Source: Sphingomonas kaistensis (lineage in GTDB: Bacteria > Pseudomonadota > Alphaproteobacteria > Sphingomonadales > Sphingomonadaceae). From it: DNA of 64,000 nt. The stretch is from NCBI RefSeq assembly GCF_036884275.1, contig NZ_CP145607.1, positions 434,001 to 498,000 on the forward strand. The letters run 5' to 3'. Below the pieces are notes generated by a model, which saw only the letters and a program-made list of their open reading frames with translations, was not told where the DNA came from and did no database searches. This document shows positions 26,129 through 34,628 of the stretch, piece after piece. The stretch's first letter is position 1; each line of letters starts with the position of its first letter. A program made the translations under genes and the position numbers.

Positions 26129-26610
26129 TGCGGACGCTGGTCGCCCTTGCGATGCTGGCGCTGGCCGGGTGCGCGAGCGTTCCGGCGCCGCCACCGGTCC
26201 CCAACATCTATGTCGTGCGCCACCTCAATACGCCGGCGGGCGTGGCCAATGCGCAGTTGACTGCCGAAGGCCGCGCCAATGCGGTGAAGCTGGCAGACTT
26301 TTTCCGCCGCGATCCGCCGCGCACCATCCTCGTCAGCGACACCGACCGCGCCCGCGACACCGCCGCCCCGACCGCCGCGCGCTATGGGGCGGCGGTGCTG
26401 ACCTATGACGCGTCCGACACCCCGTCCCTCGTCGCTCAGGCGCTGGCGTCGACGGGCACCGTGCTGGTGGTCGGACACAGCAACACCGTGCCCGACATCG
26501 TCGCAGGCCTTGGCGGCACCAAGCCGGCGCCGCTGGTCCACGAGGATTTCGGCGATGTCTGGCATATCAGCGGTCCGCAGCGGACCACCGTTCGAAGCAA
26601 GTTGCCCTAG
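26128..26610 (+). CDS. Histidine phosphatase-family lipoprotein
   Basis: A 160-residue protein with signal [15 protein letters not shown] (lipobox Cys15). The phosphoglycerate-mutase-like core begins IYVVRHLNTP, where the usual R-H-G is R-H-L but the catalytic His is kept. The second catalytic His is in VVGHSNTVPD. SDTDRARDTA provides the conserved arginine. A periplasmic phosphatase acting on small phosphate esters is likely. The ATG overlaps the dapD stop by one base. Confidence 0.82.
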   Translation: MRTLVALAMLALAGCASVPAPPPVPNIYVVRHLNTPAGVANAQLTAEGRANAVKLADFFRRDPPRTILVSDTDRARDTAAPTAARYGAAVLTYDASDTPSLVAQALASTGTVLVVGHSNTVPDIVAGLGGTKPAPLVHEDFGDVWHISGPQRTTVRSKLP

Positions 26611-27158
26611 CGCGCTTCCTTGAGCAGCTCGGCCGCCTTCGCTCCGGTCCAGTCGAGATCGCCGGTGAAGCGCCAGATTTCCTTGCCGTTCGAGCCGTAA
26701 AGAATGGTGGTCGGCATGATCTGCGAGCCGAGCGCCATCGACAGTTCCATTTCGCTGTCCTGATAAGCCTCGAGCCCGACCTTCTTGTCGGCGAGAAAAG
26801 CGCGGACCTTGTCGGGGGCGGCGGTGTCCTGGCTGATCGCCGCGATCTGCGGCGCGCCGGCCCGGTCGGCCAGCGCGTCGAGGGTCGGCAGTTCCTTGAC
26901 GCAAGGGGCGCACCAGGTCGCCCACAGGTTGACCAGCAATGGCTTGCCCCCGGCGATCGCGGGCAGGCTGGTATCCTCGCCCTCGCCGTCCTTGAAGCCG
27001 ACCGCCGGCATCGCCTTGCCAGCCTGGCTGCGGTCGAGGCCGGGGCCGCCCGGCTCGGTCGCGTCCGCCGCGACGGCTTCACTTTGGGAGCCAGCTTGCC
27101 TATCGCAGCCCGAGGTCAGCAGGGCGGCAAATGCCGCGGCGAGGAAGAGAACACGCAT
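26607..27158 (-). CDS. TlpA-like thioredoxin-fold lipoprotein
   Basis: A 183-residue protein with signal MRVLFLAAAFAALLTSGC (lipobox Cys18). The thioredoxin fold has a WCAPC active site in NLWATWCAPCVKELP and the cis-proline motif MPTTILY. It would be a periplasmic membrane-anchored thiol-disulfide reductase, as in cytochrome c maturation or protection of periplasmic cysteines. The stop overlaps that of the histidine phosphatase (CTAG). Confidence 0.92.
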   Translation of the reverse strand: MRVLFLAAAFAALLTSGCDRQAGSQSEAVAADATEPGGPGLDRSQAGKAMPAVGFKDGEGEDTSLPAIAGGKPLLVNLWATWCAPCVKELPTLDALADRAGAPQIAAISQDTAAPDKVRAFLADKKVGLEAYQDSEMELSMALGSQIMPTTILYGSNGKEIWRFTGDLDWTGAKAAELLKEAR

Positions 27159-27528
27159 GACGACGCGCTTGGCCTCGAACGGCAGCCGGCACAAGCTTGG
27201 GCTTAGGTCCAGCGCGCTTGGCGCCGTTTCCCTGGCGCTCGCGCTCGCCGCCTGCGGCCGCGCCGGCGAGCTTCGCCCGGCCGATGGCGCCTCGCTTCCG
27301 GTCAAGCCCAAGCTGGCGGCGACCACCCCAACCCCGACCGAGCTTCTGACTCCGCCCGCGATCGCCCGGCCGGTCCGGGTCGACGAGGTGCTGCGCCGGT
27401 CCGAACCGCGCCAGCCCGACCGTTTCGATCTGCCTCCGCCGAGCGGTGCCGACGCGCCGGCGGAACCCGAAGGCGACAGCAACGCTACGCCCAACGACAA
27501 CCAGACCCGCGTGCAGGAGCCCCAATGA
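27157..27528 (+). CDS. Small proline-rich lipoprotein (LPS-assembly LptM-like size class)
   Basis: A 123-residue protein with a signal core ALGAVSLALALAACG, giving a lipobox cysteine near residue 33. The mature part has a repeated proline-rich pattern (LPVKPKLAATTPTPTELLTPP and FDLPPP), typical of small lipoproteins encoded beside lysA in sphingomonads. I use the ATG at 27157, which overlaps the divergent tlpA ATG (CATG); a later non-ATG start is possible. The stop overlaps galU by ATGA. Confidence 0.7.
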   Translation: MTTRLASNGSRHKLGLRSSALGAVSLALALAACGRAGELRPADGASLPVKPKLAATTPTPTELLTPPAIARPVRVDEVLRRSEPRQPDRFDLPPPSGADAPAEPEGDSNATPNDNQTRVQEPQ

Positions 27529-28406
27529 GCCTTTCGCCGAGCCAGACCTTCAAGCCCGTCCGCAAGGCCGTTTTCCCCGTCGCCGGCCTCGGCACCCGCC
27601 TGCTGCCCGCGACCAAGACCATGCCCAAGGAAATGCTGACGGTGATCGACCGTCCGCTGATCCAATATGCGGTGGACGAAGCGCGCGAAGCGGGAATCGA
27701 GCAACTGATCTTCGTCACCGGTCGCGGCAAGTCGAGCCTGGTGGATTATTTCGACGTCTCGTTCGAGCTTGAGGCGACCATGACCGCCAAGGGCAAGAGC
27801 CTCGACGTGCTCGACCTCAGCCGTGCCGATTATGGTGAGCTGATCAGCGTCCGCCAGCAGCAGCCGCTCGGCCTCGGTCACGCAGTGTGGTGCGCGCGGC
27901 ACGTGGTCGGCGACGAGCCGTTCGCGGTGCTGCTGCCCGACGATCTGATGGCCGGGACCCCGGGCGCGCTTCGCCAGATGGTCGATGCGTACGATAAGGT
28001 CGGCGGCAACATCGTCTGCGCCGAGGAAGTCGCGGCGGAAAAGACTGCCAGCTACGGCATCGTCACGCCGGGCGCGACCGAGGGCAATCTGACCGAAGTG
28101 CGCGGGCTGGTCGAAAAGCCCAAGCCCGAGGTCGCGCCGTCGCGGCTGGGCGTCATCGGCCGGTATATCCTCCAGCCCGAAGTGATGGACCTGCTCGACA
28201 GCCAGGAACCGGGTGCGGGCGGCGAGATCCAGCTGACCGACGCGATGGCCAAGCTGATCGGCGACCAGCCGTTCCACGCGGTCAAGGTCGATGCGGTGCG
28301 CCACGATTGCGGCGACCGGGCAGGCTATGTGCTGGCGACGCTGAAGCTCGCGTTGCAGCGCGAGGACCTCGCCCCGTTGGTGCGCGAGGCGCTGGCCGGG
28401 GCTTAG
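27525..28406 (+). CDS. galU: UTP-glucose-1-phosphate uridylyltransferase
   Basis: A 293-residue cytoplasmic enzyme that makes UDP-glucose for exopolysaccharide, trehalose or glycolipid synthesis. Signatures are AVFPVAGLGTRLLPATKTMP (nucleotide-binding loop and catalytic Lys in PKEML), VTGRGKSSLVDYFD and VLLPDDLMAG. The VEKP motif is in EVRGLVEKPKPE. It overlaps the upstream lipoprotein gene by four bases, so the two are translationally coupled. Confidence 0.96.
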   Translation: MSLSPSQTFKPVRKAVFPVAGLGTRLLPATKTMPKEMLTVIDRPLIQYAVDEAREAGIEQLIFVTGRGKSSLVDYFDVSFELEATMTAKGKSLDVLDLSRADYGELISVRQQQPLGLGHAVWCARHVVGDEPFAVLLPDDLMAGTPGALRQMVDAYDKVGGNIVCAEEVAAEKTASYGIVTPGATEGNLTEVRGLVEKPKPEVAPSRLGVIGRYILQPEVMDLLDSQEPGAGGEIQLTDAMAKLIGDQPFHAVKVDAVRHDCGDRAGYVLATLKLALQREDLAPLVREALAGA

Positions 28407-28927
28407 GCCGGCAGGCGCCGGCGTTCGGCTTCGAGCTGGACCATCCGGTCCTTGAGTTCGCCGAGCTCGATCGCCTTCATTGCGGCGCGGGCGTCCATCG
28501 CTTCCATGTCGGCGCGCAAGGCGGCGACGCGGGCGGCGGCGGCGCGGCGGCGTTCGATACGCGCGACCAGCACTTCAAAGTGGAAGGGCTTCAGGATCAC
28601 GTCCTCGGCTCCGGCCTCGAAAGCGCGAACCGCGGGGTCGGCCTCGGCGCGGCTGGCGATCAGGATCACCGGCGTTTCGGCAAAAGCGGCCTGGTCGCGG
28701 ATCGAACGAGTGAGTTCGGGGCCGCTCATCGGGTCCATCACCAGTTCGGCGATGACCACGTCGATCGCCGACCGGCGAAGCTCGCCGAGCGCCGTTGCGC
28801 CATCACTTGCGGTGACGATGGAATAACCTTCCGCGCCCAGCCGGCGAGCAAGCACTGCCTGGTGGGACCGGTTGGGGGACACCACCAGCAGGCGGGGACG
28901 ACGCGTGAAGGAAGACGGCGGGGACAT
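28403..28927 (-). CDS. Receiver-domain protein lacking the phospho-acceptor aspartate
   Basis: A 174-residue protein. Residues about 11-125 form a CheY-like receiver, from LLVVSPNRS to ILKPFHFEVL. The conserved Lys113 is kept. The phospho-acceptor site reads VIAELVM, so a glutamate (Glu61) stands where aspartate is expected. The N-terminal acidic pair is replaced by Ser-Pro-Asn (17-19). The C-terminal 50 residues are a charged helix that may form a coiled coil. It looks like a pseudo-receiver, either constitutive or phosphate-independent. The stop overlaps the galU stop (TTAG). Confidence 0.85.
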   Translation of the reverse strand: MSPPSSFTRRPRLLVVSPNRSHQAVLARRLGAEGYSIVTASDGATALGELRRSAIDVVIAELVMDPMSGPELTRSIRDQAAFAETPVILIASRAEADPAVRAFEAGAEDVILKPFHFEVLVARIERRRAAAARVAALRADMEAMDARAAMKAIELGELKDRMVQLEAERRRLPA

Positions 28928-29059
28928 GGCCGTAAAAGTGAAGGCTATTGGTTAACGAAGTCCTAAACCTTTGGCTGCAGTAGATGGTGACCCAGATTGC
29001 CGGTGACGTCCGGGCTTGGGTGCGGTAGGTCTGGTGGCCAAGCCGGGTCGGAGACTGCG

Positions 29060-29362
29060 ATGTCCTTGCTGATGGTCGCGCTGTTGCAGGCGGTTTCCGC
29101 GACACCGCCCGAAAAGATCGACCTGACGATTCGCCGCCCCTGCGAGGCCGCCACGGAGACTCCGCAGGATATCGTGGTGTGTGGCCGAAACGGATCCGGC
29201 CGCTACCGGTTGAACGATCCGCTGCCGCCCCGGCAGTCCGATGTGCCCACGGCCGCGGTGCAGCTTGCCGATGGGGTTACGATCGCAGCCGAAGCCGAAG
29301 GAGCCCAAGCCGGTGGGCAGCAATCCAACCGGCTCATGGCGCGCATCAAGATCAAGTTCTAG
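29060..29362 (+). CDS. Hypothetical small exported protein
   Basis: A 100-residue protein. MSLLMVALLQAVSA is a short signal sequence, then comes a small beta-rich part with the DIVVCGRNG motif that I associate with many uncharacterised sphingomonad periplasmic proteins. No catalytic residues stand out. The stop overlaps the convergent HNH gene (CTAG). Confidence 0.65.
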   Translation: MSLLMVALLQAVSATPPEKIDLTIRRPCEAATETPQDIVVCGRNGSGRYRLNDPLPPRQSDVPTAAVQLADGVTIAAEAEGAQAGGQQSNRLMARIKIKF

Positions 29363-29925
29363 GCGTCGAGTTCGACGTCCCAGTAGAGATAATCGCGCCA
29401 GCTTTCGTGAAGATAGCCCGGCGGAAAGGCGCGGCCGTGGTCCTGCAATTGCCAGCTGGTCGGCCGCTCGGGCCAGCGGACGATGTGCATCCCCGCCTGG
29501 CGCGGGGTGCGGCCGCCTTTCTTGAGGTTGCACGGCGCGCAGGCGGTGGCGACATTCTCCCATGTCGTCCGGCCGCCCTGGGCGCGGGGGATGACGTGGT
29601 CGAAGGTCAGTTCCTTGCCCGACCCGCAATAAACGCAGCGGAAGCGGTCGCGCAGAAACAGGTTGAAGCGGGTGAAGGCCGGATGCTCGCTCGGCCGCAC
29701 GAATTGGCGGAGCGCGATCACGCTCGGCAGCTTCAGCGTGTGATTGGGGCTGTGCACCTCGCGCTCGTAATGAGCGATGACGTCGACCCGTTCGAGGAAC
29801 ATCGCTTTCACCGCGGTCTGCCACGGCCACAGGCTGAGCGGATAATAAGACAGCGGGGTGTAGTCGGCGTTGAGCACCAGCGCCGGGCAGCTTTCCGGGT
29901 GGCGGATAAGATCGGGATGATACAC
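29359..29925 (-). CDS. HNH endonuclease
   Basis: A 188-residue protein starting at a GTG as VYHPDLIRHPESCPALVL. The HNH domain near residues 95-145 has CVYCG and CAPCNL zinc cysteines, with DHVIPRAQGGRTTWENV giving the catalytic His and the Asn. This type is broadly conserved in alphaproteobacteria. It could be a general repair or defence nuclease, though no partner gene is adjacent. An ATG at 29985 would add 20 poorly conserved residues. Confidence 0.88.
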   Translation of the reverse strand: MYHPDLIRHPESCPALVLNADYTPLSYYPLSLWPWQTAVKAMFLERVDVIAHYEREVHSPNHTLKLPSVIALRQFVRPSEHPAFTRFNLFLRDRFRCVYCGSGKELTFDHVIPRAQGGRTTWENVATACAPCNLKKGGRTPRQAGMHIVRWPERPTSWQLQDHGRAFPPGYLHESWRDYLYWDVELDA

Positions 29926-30097
29926 GAGCGACAGGTCTCCGTGGTGGTCCTGCCGAACGCGTCTCCCGGGCCTTGTCGCACGCAAGGAGGAGACCGTTTT
30001 CGGCCGCTTCCCTTGTGCCCCACCGGTTGCCAGTCCGGTGTGACGCCCATGTGAATCGCAAGTTGCAGTTTCGCGGTCAAGGGCTCAACGCATCCGC

Positions 30098-30934
30098 GTG
30101 ATCACGAGGTTCGCGCCTTCGCCGACCGGGCGGCTGCATCTGGGGCATGCGTATAGCGCGGCGCTCGGGCGCAAGCATGGGGCACGCTGGCTGCTGCGGA
30201 TCGAGGATCTCGACCCCGGTCGGGCCCGGCCCGAGTTCGTCGTCGGCATCAGGGAGGATCTGGCGTGGCTGGAGCTCGAACCCGACGGCGCGCCGATCGT
30301 GCAGTCCGAACGCACGCACCTCTACGCCGCTGCGCTCGACCGGCTGAAGGCGCAGGGCCTCGTCTACCCCTGCTTCTGCACCCGAGCCGATATCGCCGCT
30401 TCCCTGACCGCGCCGCATGGCGATGCCGGAAGCGCTTATGCCGGGACCTGCCGCGGCCTTCCCGACGATCCCGACCGGCGCGCCGCGACCCCGCATAGCT
30501 GGCGGCTCGATGCGGCCAAGGCGATTGCGGCTGCGGGCGGGGTGCCGGGCTGGATTGAACAGGACGGCAGCCGCCACGAGGGCTCGGCGGCGATGATTGG
30601 CGACGCGATCCTGGCCCGCAAGGACGCGCCCTCTTCCTATCATCTCGCCTGCGTGGTCGACGATGCCGACAACGGCGTCAGCCTGGTCGTGCGCGGCGCG
30701 GATCTCAAGCCCTCGACCCCGGTGCAGCGCTTGCTTCAGGTCCTCCTCGGCCTGCCCGAGCCGACCTATCTCCACCACCCGCTCGTCCTCCACGACGACG
30801 GCCGCCGCCTCGCCAAGCGCGACCAGGCGCCGACATTGGCCGCGATGCGCGAGGCGGGGGTCGACGGGCGCGCCCTTGCCGATGCGCTGGGGGTGGGCAT
30901 TCTGCCTACTGGTTATCGTCTCGCCCTCCCCTAA
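30098..30934 (+). CDS. gluQ: Glutamyl-Q tRNA(Asp) synthetase
   Basis: A 278-residue paralogue of the glutamyl-tRNA synthetase catalytic domain that loads glutamate onto queuosine at the wobble base of tRNA-Asp. It starts at a GTG (VITRFAPSPTGRLHLGHAYSA): HLGH is the HIGH motif. Zinc cysteines are in YPCFCTRAD and YAGTCRG. The KMSKS-like segment is GRRLAKRDQ. No anticodon-binding domain is present, as expected for GluQRS. Confidence 0.95.
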   Translation: MITRFAPSPTGRLHLGHAYSAALGRKHGARWLLRIEDLDPGRARPEFVVGIREDLAWLELEPDGAPIVQSERTHLYAAALDRLKAQGLVYPCFCTRADIAASLTAPHGDAGSAYAGTCRGLPDDPDRRAATPHSWRLDAAKAIAAAGGVPGWIEQDGSRHEGSAAMIGDAILARKDAPSSYHLACVVDDADNGVSLVVRGADLKPSTPVQRLLQVLLGLPEPTYLHHPLVLHDDGRRLAKRDQAPTLAAMREAGVDGRALADALGVGILPTGYRLALP

Positions 30935-30946
30935 GTAGGACCGATC

Positions 30947-31150
30947 ATGAACACGCTTCTCATCATCGCGCTGGTGCTCGCCATGGCGGCAACCGCTTAT
31001 GTTCTCGTCCGCGGCGTCATTGCCATGGCGTCGGGCAAGGTCGGCAATCAGCAGGAACAGCAGCAATGGATGCGCAAGCGCGTGCTTTATCAGGGCATCG
31101 CGGTGTTCATCGCCGCGGCGATCATGCTGCTCGCCAGCGCGGGCAGCTGA
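30947..31150 (+). CDS. HIG1-domain small membrane protein
   Basis: A 67-residue protein with two transmembrane helices around a short basic loop (residues about 4-24 and 47-65), matching the bacterial HIG1/hypoxia-induced family. In alphaproteobacteria such proteins associate with respiratory complexes. It lies 12 bases after gluQ and 4 before the adenosyltransferase. Confidence 0.78.
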   Translation: MNTLLIIALVLAMAATAYVLVRGVIAMASGKVGNQQEQQQWMRKRVLYQGIAVFIAAAIMLLASAGS

Positions 31151-31154
31151 CGCC

Positions 31155-31712
31155 TTGGTCAAGCTCAACAAGATCTACACCCGCACCGGCGACGCCGGGC
31201 AGTCGGGGCTGGTCGACGGCAGCCGGGTCAGCAAGGCCTGCGCGCGGATGCACGCGATCGGCGAGGTGGACGAGGCGAACAGCGCGATCGGCCTCGCCAT
31301 CGCGGAACTCGACGGCGAGGCGAAGGCAGCGCTCAGCCGGATCCAGAACGAACTGTTCGATCTTGGCGCCGATCTCGCCACGCCGGGCGAGATGGAAGGC
31401 GCGCTACGCATCGTCGCACCCCAGGTCGAGCGGCTGGAAGCCGAGATCGACGCGATGAACGAGGATCTGTCGCCGCTGACCAGCTTCATCCTCCCCGCCG
31501 GCAGCCGCGCGGTGTCCGCACTGCACCTCGCCCGCGCCACCGCGCGCCGGGCGGAGCGATGGACCGTGGCGCTGGCCGAGGAAGCGCAGGTGAACCCGCA
31601 CGCGCTGGCTTACCTGAACCGCTTGTCCGACCACCTGTTCGTGACCGCGCGGCACGTCGCGGCGATGTCCGGGGGTGATGTGCTGTGGCAACCGGGCGCG
31701 ACCCGGACCTGA
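31155..31712 (+). CDS. PduO-type cob(I)alamin adenosyltransferase
   Basis: A 185-residue cytoplasmic enzyme that adenosylates cobalamin using ATP. It starts at a TTG as VKLNKIYTRTGDAGQSGL, whose TRTGD is the ATP-binding loop. Catalytic residues are in the RAERW stretch and LNRLSDHLFV. The length is normal for a single-domain trimeric PduO protein. It supplies coenzyme B12 for methylmalonyl-CoA mutase or a ribonucleotide reductase elsewhere in the genome. A TTG start is supported by the four-base spacing after the HIG1 stop. Confidence 0.93.
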   Translation: MVKLNKIYTRTGDAGQSGLVDGSRVSKACARMHAIGEVDEANSAIGLAIAELDGEAKAALSRIQNELFDLGADLATPGEMEGALRIVAPQVERLEAEIDAMNEDLSPLTSFILPAGSRAVSALHLARATARRAERWTVALAEEAQVNPHALAYLNRLSDHLFVTARHVAAMSGGDVLWQPGATRT

Positions 31713-31785
31713 CTTTTGGTCGGTGGCGGGGACCCAAGCGCGGCCCACTCGTTATGGGGTGATACCCCAGATCCGCGGAGACCCT

Positions 31786-32409
31786 GTGACCCTTAAAGCC
31801 ATCGCCATCAACGCCACGCTCAAGGCCTCGGGCGACGAGCCTTCGTCCACCGACAAGATGATCGACCTAGTCAAGGACGCGCTGACCGGGCGCGGAGCCG
31901 AGTGGAAGGGTACGATCCGCCTCGCCGATCACGACATCAAGCCGGGGGTGACCTCGGACGAAGGCGACGGCGATGCCTGGCCCGAACTTCGCAAGCAGAT
32001 CCTCGAAGCCGATATCCTGGTGTTCGGCACCCCGGTCTGGATGGGCCAGCTGCCGAGCGTCGCCAAGCGCGTGCTGGAGCGGATGGACGCCTTTCTGTCC
32101 GAAACAGACGACAACGGCCGGATGCCGAGCACGGGCAAGGTCGTCGCGGTCGCCATCGTCGGTAACGAGGACGGCGCGCACAACGTCTCGGCCGATCTGT
32201 TCCAGGGATTGAGCGACACCGGCTGGACCGTCCCGCCGGGCGGCCCGGCTTATTGGGTCGGCGAAGCCATGGGGTCGGTCGACTTTAAGGACCTGCCCAA
32301 AGTCCCCAACAAAGTCACCGAAACGGTCGAAATGCTGGCGTCGAACAGCCATCATCTCGCGACGCTGCTGGCCGACAAGCCCTTTCCTGGGGTAAAGCAG
32401 GAAGGGTGA
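31786..32409 (+). CDS. Flavodoxin-like NADPH-dependent FMN reductase family protein
   Basis: A 207-residue cytoplasmic oxidoreductase with a flavodoxin fold. The first strand and loop read LKAIAINATLKASGDEPSST, the FMN-phosphate loop. DILVFGTPVWMGQLPS is the isoalloxazine-contact region, and AVAIVGNEDGAHNV follows. The GTG start at 31786 fits the first strand. It overlaps egtB by four bases (GTGA), so it is probably co-translated with the ergothioneine enzymes, but a direct role there is unproven. Confidence 0.85.
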   Translation: MTLKAIAINATLKASGDEPSSTDKMIDLVKDALTGRGAEWKGTIRLADHDIKPGVTSDEGDGDAWPELRKQILEADILVFGTPVWMGQLPSVAKRVLERMDAFLSETDDNGRMPSTGKVVAVAIVGNEDGAHNVSADLFQGLSDTGWTVPPGGPAYWVGEAMGSVDFKDLPKVPNKVTETVEMLASNSHHLATLLADKPFPGVKQEG

Positions 32410-33641
32410 ACAGGCAGGCGACCCTTGCGCCGGTATCGCTCGGCGAGCGGCTACGGGCCACCCGTGACCTCACGATGGCGCTGGCCGAGCCGCTGAGCGA
32501 CGCCGATGCGACGGTGCAGCCGATGCCCGATGCGTCGCCGGCCAAGTGGCATCTGGCGCACACCAGCTGGTTCTTCGAAACCTTTCTGCTGCGCGAATTT
32601 GTGCCCGATTATCGCCTGTTCGACGAGCGCTGGCCGTTCCTGTTCAACAGCTATTACGAAGGCGCAGGCGAGCGGCTGGCCCGCGATCGGCGCGGCATGC
32701 TGTCGCGCCCGTCGCTGGACGAAGCGCGCGCCTATCGCGCCCATGTCGACCAAGCGCTGGCGGCGGCGCTGCCCGACCTTGACGACGACGCACGCGACCT
32801 GATCGAGCTCGGCATCAATCACGAGCAGCAGCATCAGGAACTGTTCCTCACCGACATCCTGGCGACCTTCGCCGCCAATCCGCTTGAGCCGGCTTATGCG
32901 GCGGCTCCGCCCACTCGGACGGCCGACCCCGGCCGCGACGTGGCATGGGTCGAAGGACGTAGCGGTGTGGTCGAGATCGGCACCAGCGAGGAGAGCTTCG
33001 CCTTCGATTGCGAGCGGCCGCGCCATCAGGTGCTGCTCCAGCCCCACGCCATCGCCGACCGCTTCGTCACCAACGGCGAGTGGCAGCAATTCATCGCCGA
33101 CGGCGGCTACCGGACGCCGGGCCACTGGCTGAGCGACGGCTGGGCCTGGGTCGGGCGCGAGGGGATCACCGCGCCGCTCTATTGGGGCGAAGACGGGACC
33201 AGCTTCACGCTGGCGGGGCGCCAGCCGCTCGACCCGAACGCGCCCGTCACCCACGTCAGCCATTACGAGGCCGACGCCTTTGCCCGCTGGGTCGGCGCGC
33301 GGTTGCCGACCGAGGCCGAGTGGGAGGACATGGCCGCCGGCCACGACCCGCGCGGTGGCAACCAGCTCGACCATGCCGGCGCCGTCATGCCGCGGCCCGG
33401 CGGCGATTTCTTCGGCGATGTCTGGTGCTGGACCGGTTCGGCCTTCCTGCCCCACCCCGGCTTTCGTCAGCCCGAGGGGCCGGTCGGCGAATATAACGGC
33501 AAGTTCATGAGCGGGCAGATGGTGGTGAAAGGCGCAAGCTGCGCCACCCCGCGCGGCTCGTCGCGGCCCTCGGTCCGCAGCTTCTTCCCGCCCCATGCCC
33601 GCTGGCAATTCACCGGAGTACGCCTTGCTCGCGACTGTTGA
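32406..33641 (+). CDS. egtB: Ergothioneine biosynthesis sulfoxide synthase EgtB
   Basis: A 411-residue cytoplasmic non-haem iron enzyme that joins trimethyl-histidine to a thiol (cysteine or gamma-glutamyl-cysteine) with oxygen. The N-terminal DinB-like domain carries the iron ligands: LAHTSWFFE (first His) and NHEQQHQE (HX3HXE). The C-terminal formylglycine-generating-enzyme-like domain includes MVVKGASCATPRGSSRPSVR. It begins at a GTG overlapping the flavodoxin gene's stop and runs into egtD. Confidence 0.94.
   Translation: MNRQATLAPVSLGERLRATRDLTMALAEPLSDADATVQPMPDASPAKWHLAHTSWFFETFLLREFVPDYRLFDERWPFLFNSYYEGAGERLARDRRGMLSRPSLDEARAYRAHVDQALAAALPDLDDDARDLIELGINHEQQHQELFLTDILATFAANPLEPAYAAAPPTRTADPGRDVAWVEGRSGVVEIGTSEESFAFDCERPRHQVLLQPHAIADRFVTNGEWQQFIADGGYRTPGHWLSDGWAWVGREGITAPLYWGEDGTSFTLAGRQPLDPNAPVTHVSHYEADAFARWVGARLPTEAEWEDMAAGHDPRGGNQLDHAGAVMPRPGGDFFGDVWCWTGSAFLPHPGFRQPEGPVGEYNGKFMSGQMVVKGASCATPRGSSRPSVRSFFPPHARWQFTGVRLARDC
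33615..33618 (+). promoter_or_regulatory. Shine-Dalgarno sequence deciding the egtD start
   Basis: GGAG lies six bases before a TTG at 33625, inside the end of egtB. It favours TTG 33625 over the upstream ATG at 33595 as the start of egtD. Confidence 0.5.
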
Positions 33642-34587
33642 GACCCGCCCCGACCCTGCGTTCGCCAAGGGAGTGCTGGACGGCCTCGCGCAGGATCCGC
33701 CCGCCATTCCTGCGCGCTGGTTCTATGACGAGGCCGGCTCGCAATTGTTCGACGCGATCACCGATCTGCCCGAATATTATCCGACGCGGACCGAGATCGG
33801 CATTCTCGAAACCGCCATGCCCGAAATCGCCGACGCCGTCGGCCCGGGCCGCGCGGTGGTTGATTACGGCGCCGGTTCGCTCGCCAAGACCCCGCTGTTG
33901 CTCGACGGGATCGAGCCCGCGCTCTACGTCCCCGTCGATATCAGCGGCGTGCATCTTCGGGCCAGCGCCGAAGTGCTGGAAAAGCGCTTTCCCGGCCTGC
34001 CGATCGAGCCGGTCGAAGCCGATTTCACCCGGCCGTTCGACCTTCCGGCAGAGGTCGGCGACCATCCGCGGCTCGGGTTCTTTCCGGGCTCGACCATCGG
34101 CAATCTCGTGCCGCCGAGCGCGGTCGACCTGCTGCGATCGTTTCGCCGCACGCTCGGCACCGGGGCGCTGCTGCTGATCGGGATGGACCGGGTGAAAGAC
34201 CCTGCCCGGCTGGTCGCCGCTTATGACGATGCCGCCGGGGTCACCGCGCGGTTCAACCGCAACCTCCTCGAACGCATCAACCGCGAGCTTGGAGGCACCG
34301 TCCCCGTCGAAGCCTTCGCCCACGAAGCGCGCTGGAACGCCTCCCTGTCGCGGATCGAAATGCACCTCGTCGCCCAGCGCGACGTCCGGTTCGAGATCGA
34401 CGGCCGACCTTTCCAGATGGCCGAAGGCGCCAGCATCCACACCGAGAACAGCCACAAATATACGCCTGAAAGCAGCCAATTGCTGCTCTCGGCCGGCGGC
34501 TGGACCGTGCGCCGCGCGTGGACCGATCCGGCGGGCGACTTCTCGCTGCTGCTGGCGCGGGCCGAACCGGAGCGGATGGCCCCTTGA
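33625..34587 (+). CDS. egtD: L-histidine N-alpha-methyltransferase EgtD
   Basis: A 320-residue cytoplasmic SAM-dependent enzyme that trimethylates histidine to hercynine, the first step of ergothioneine synthesis. VDYGAGSLAKTPLLL is the SAM-binding motif, and GFFPGSTIGNL and IHTENSHKYTPES are substrate and SAM contact regions. The start is uncertain: an ATG at 33595 would add ten residues and overlap egtB by 47 bases, while the TTG at 33625 has a ribosome site. The two-gene set lacks egtC, egtE and egtA, as in many proteobacteria. Confidence 0.94.
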   Translation: MLATVETRPDPAFAKGVLDGLAQDPPAIPARWFYDEAGSQLFDAITDLPEYYPTRTEIGILETAMPEIADAVGPGRAVVDYGAGSLAKTPLLLDGIEPALYVPVDISGVHLRASAEVLEKRFPGLPIEPVEADFTRPFDLPAEVGDHPRLGFFPGSTIGNLVPPSAVDLLRSFRRTLGTGALLLIGMDRVKDPARLVAAYDDAAGVTARFNRNLLERINRELGGTVPVEAFAHEARWNASLSRIEMHLVAQRDVRFEIDGRPFQMAEGASIHTENSHKYTPESSQLLLSAGGWTVRRAWTDPAGDFSLLLARAEPERMAP

Positions 34588-34628
34588 GCCGTGTTGCCCC
34601 TGCAATACGGGGCGGCTAGAGGGGGCGG

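Noticed and set aside
26607..28304. Extension of the thioredoxin-like gene to 565 residues through galU.
   Set aside because: The extra N-terminal part is antisense to galU and has no signal sequence; the ATG at 27158 gives a normal lipoprotein signal.
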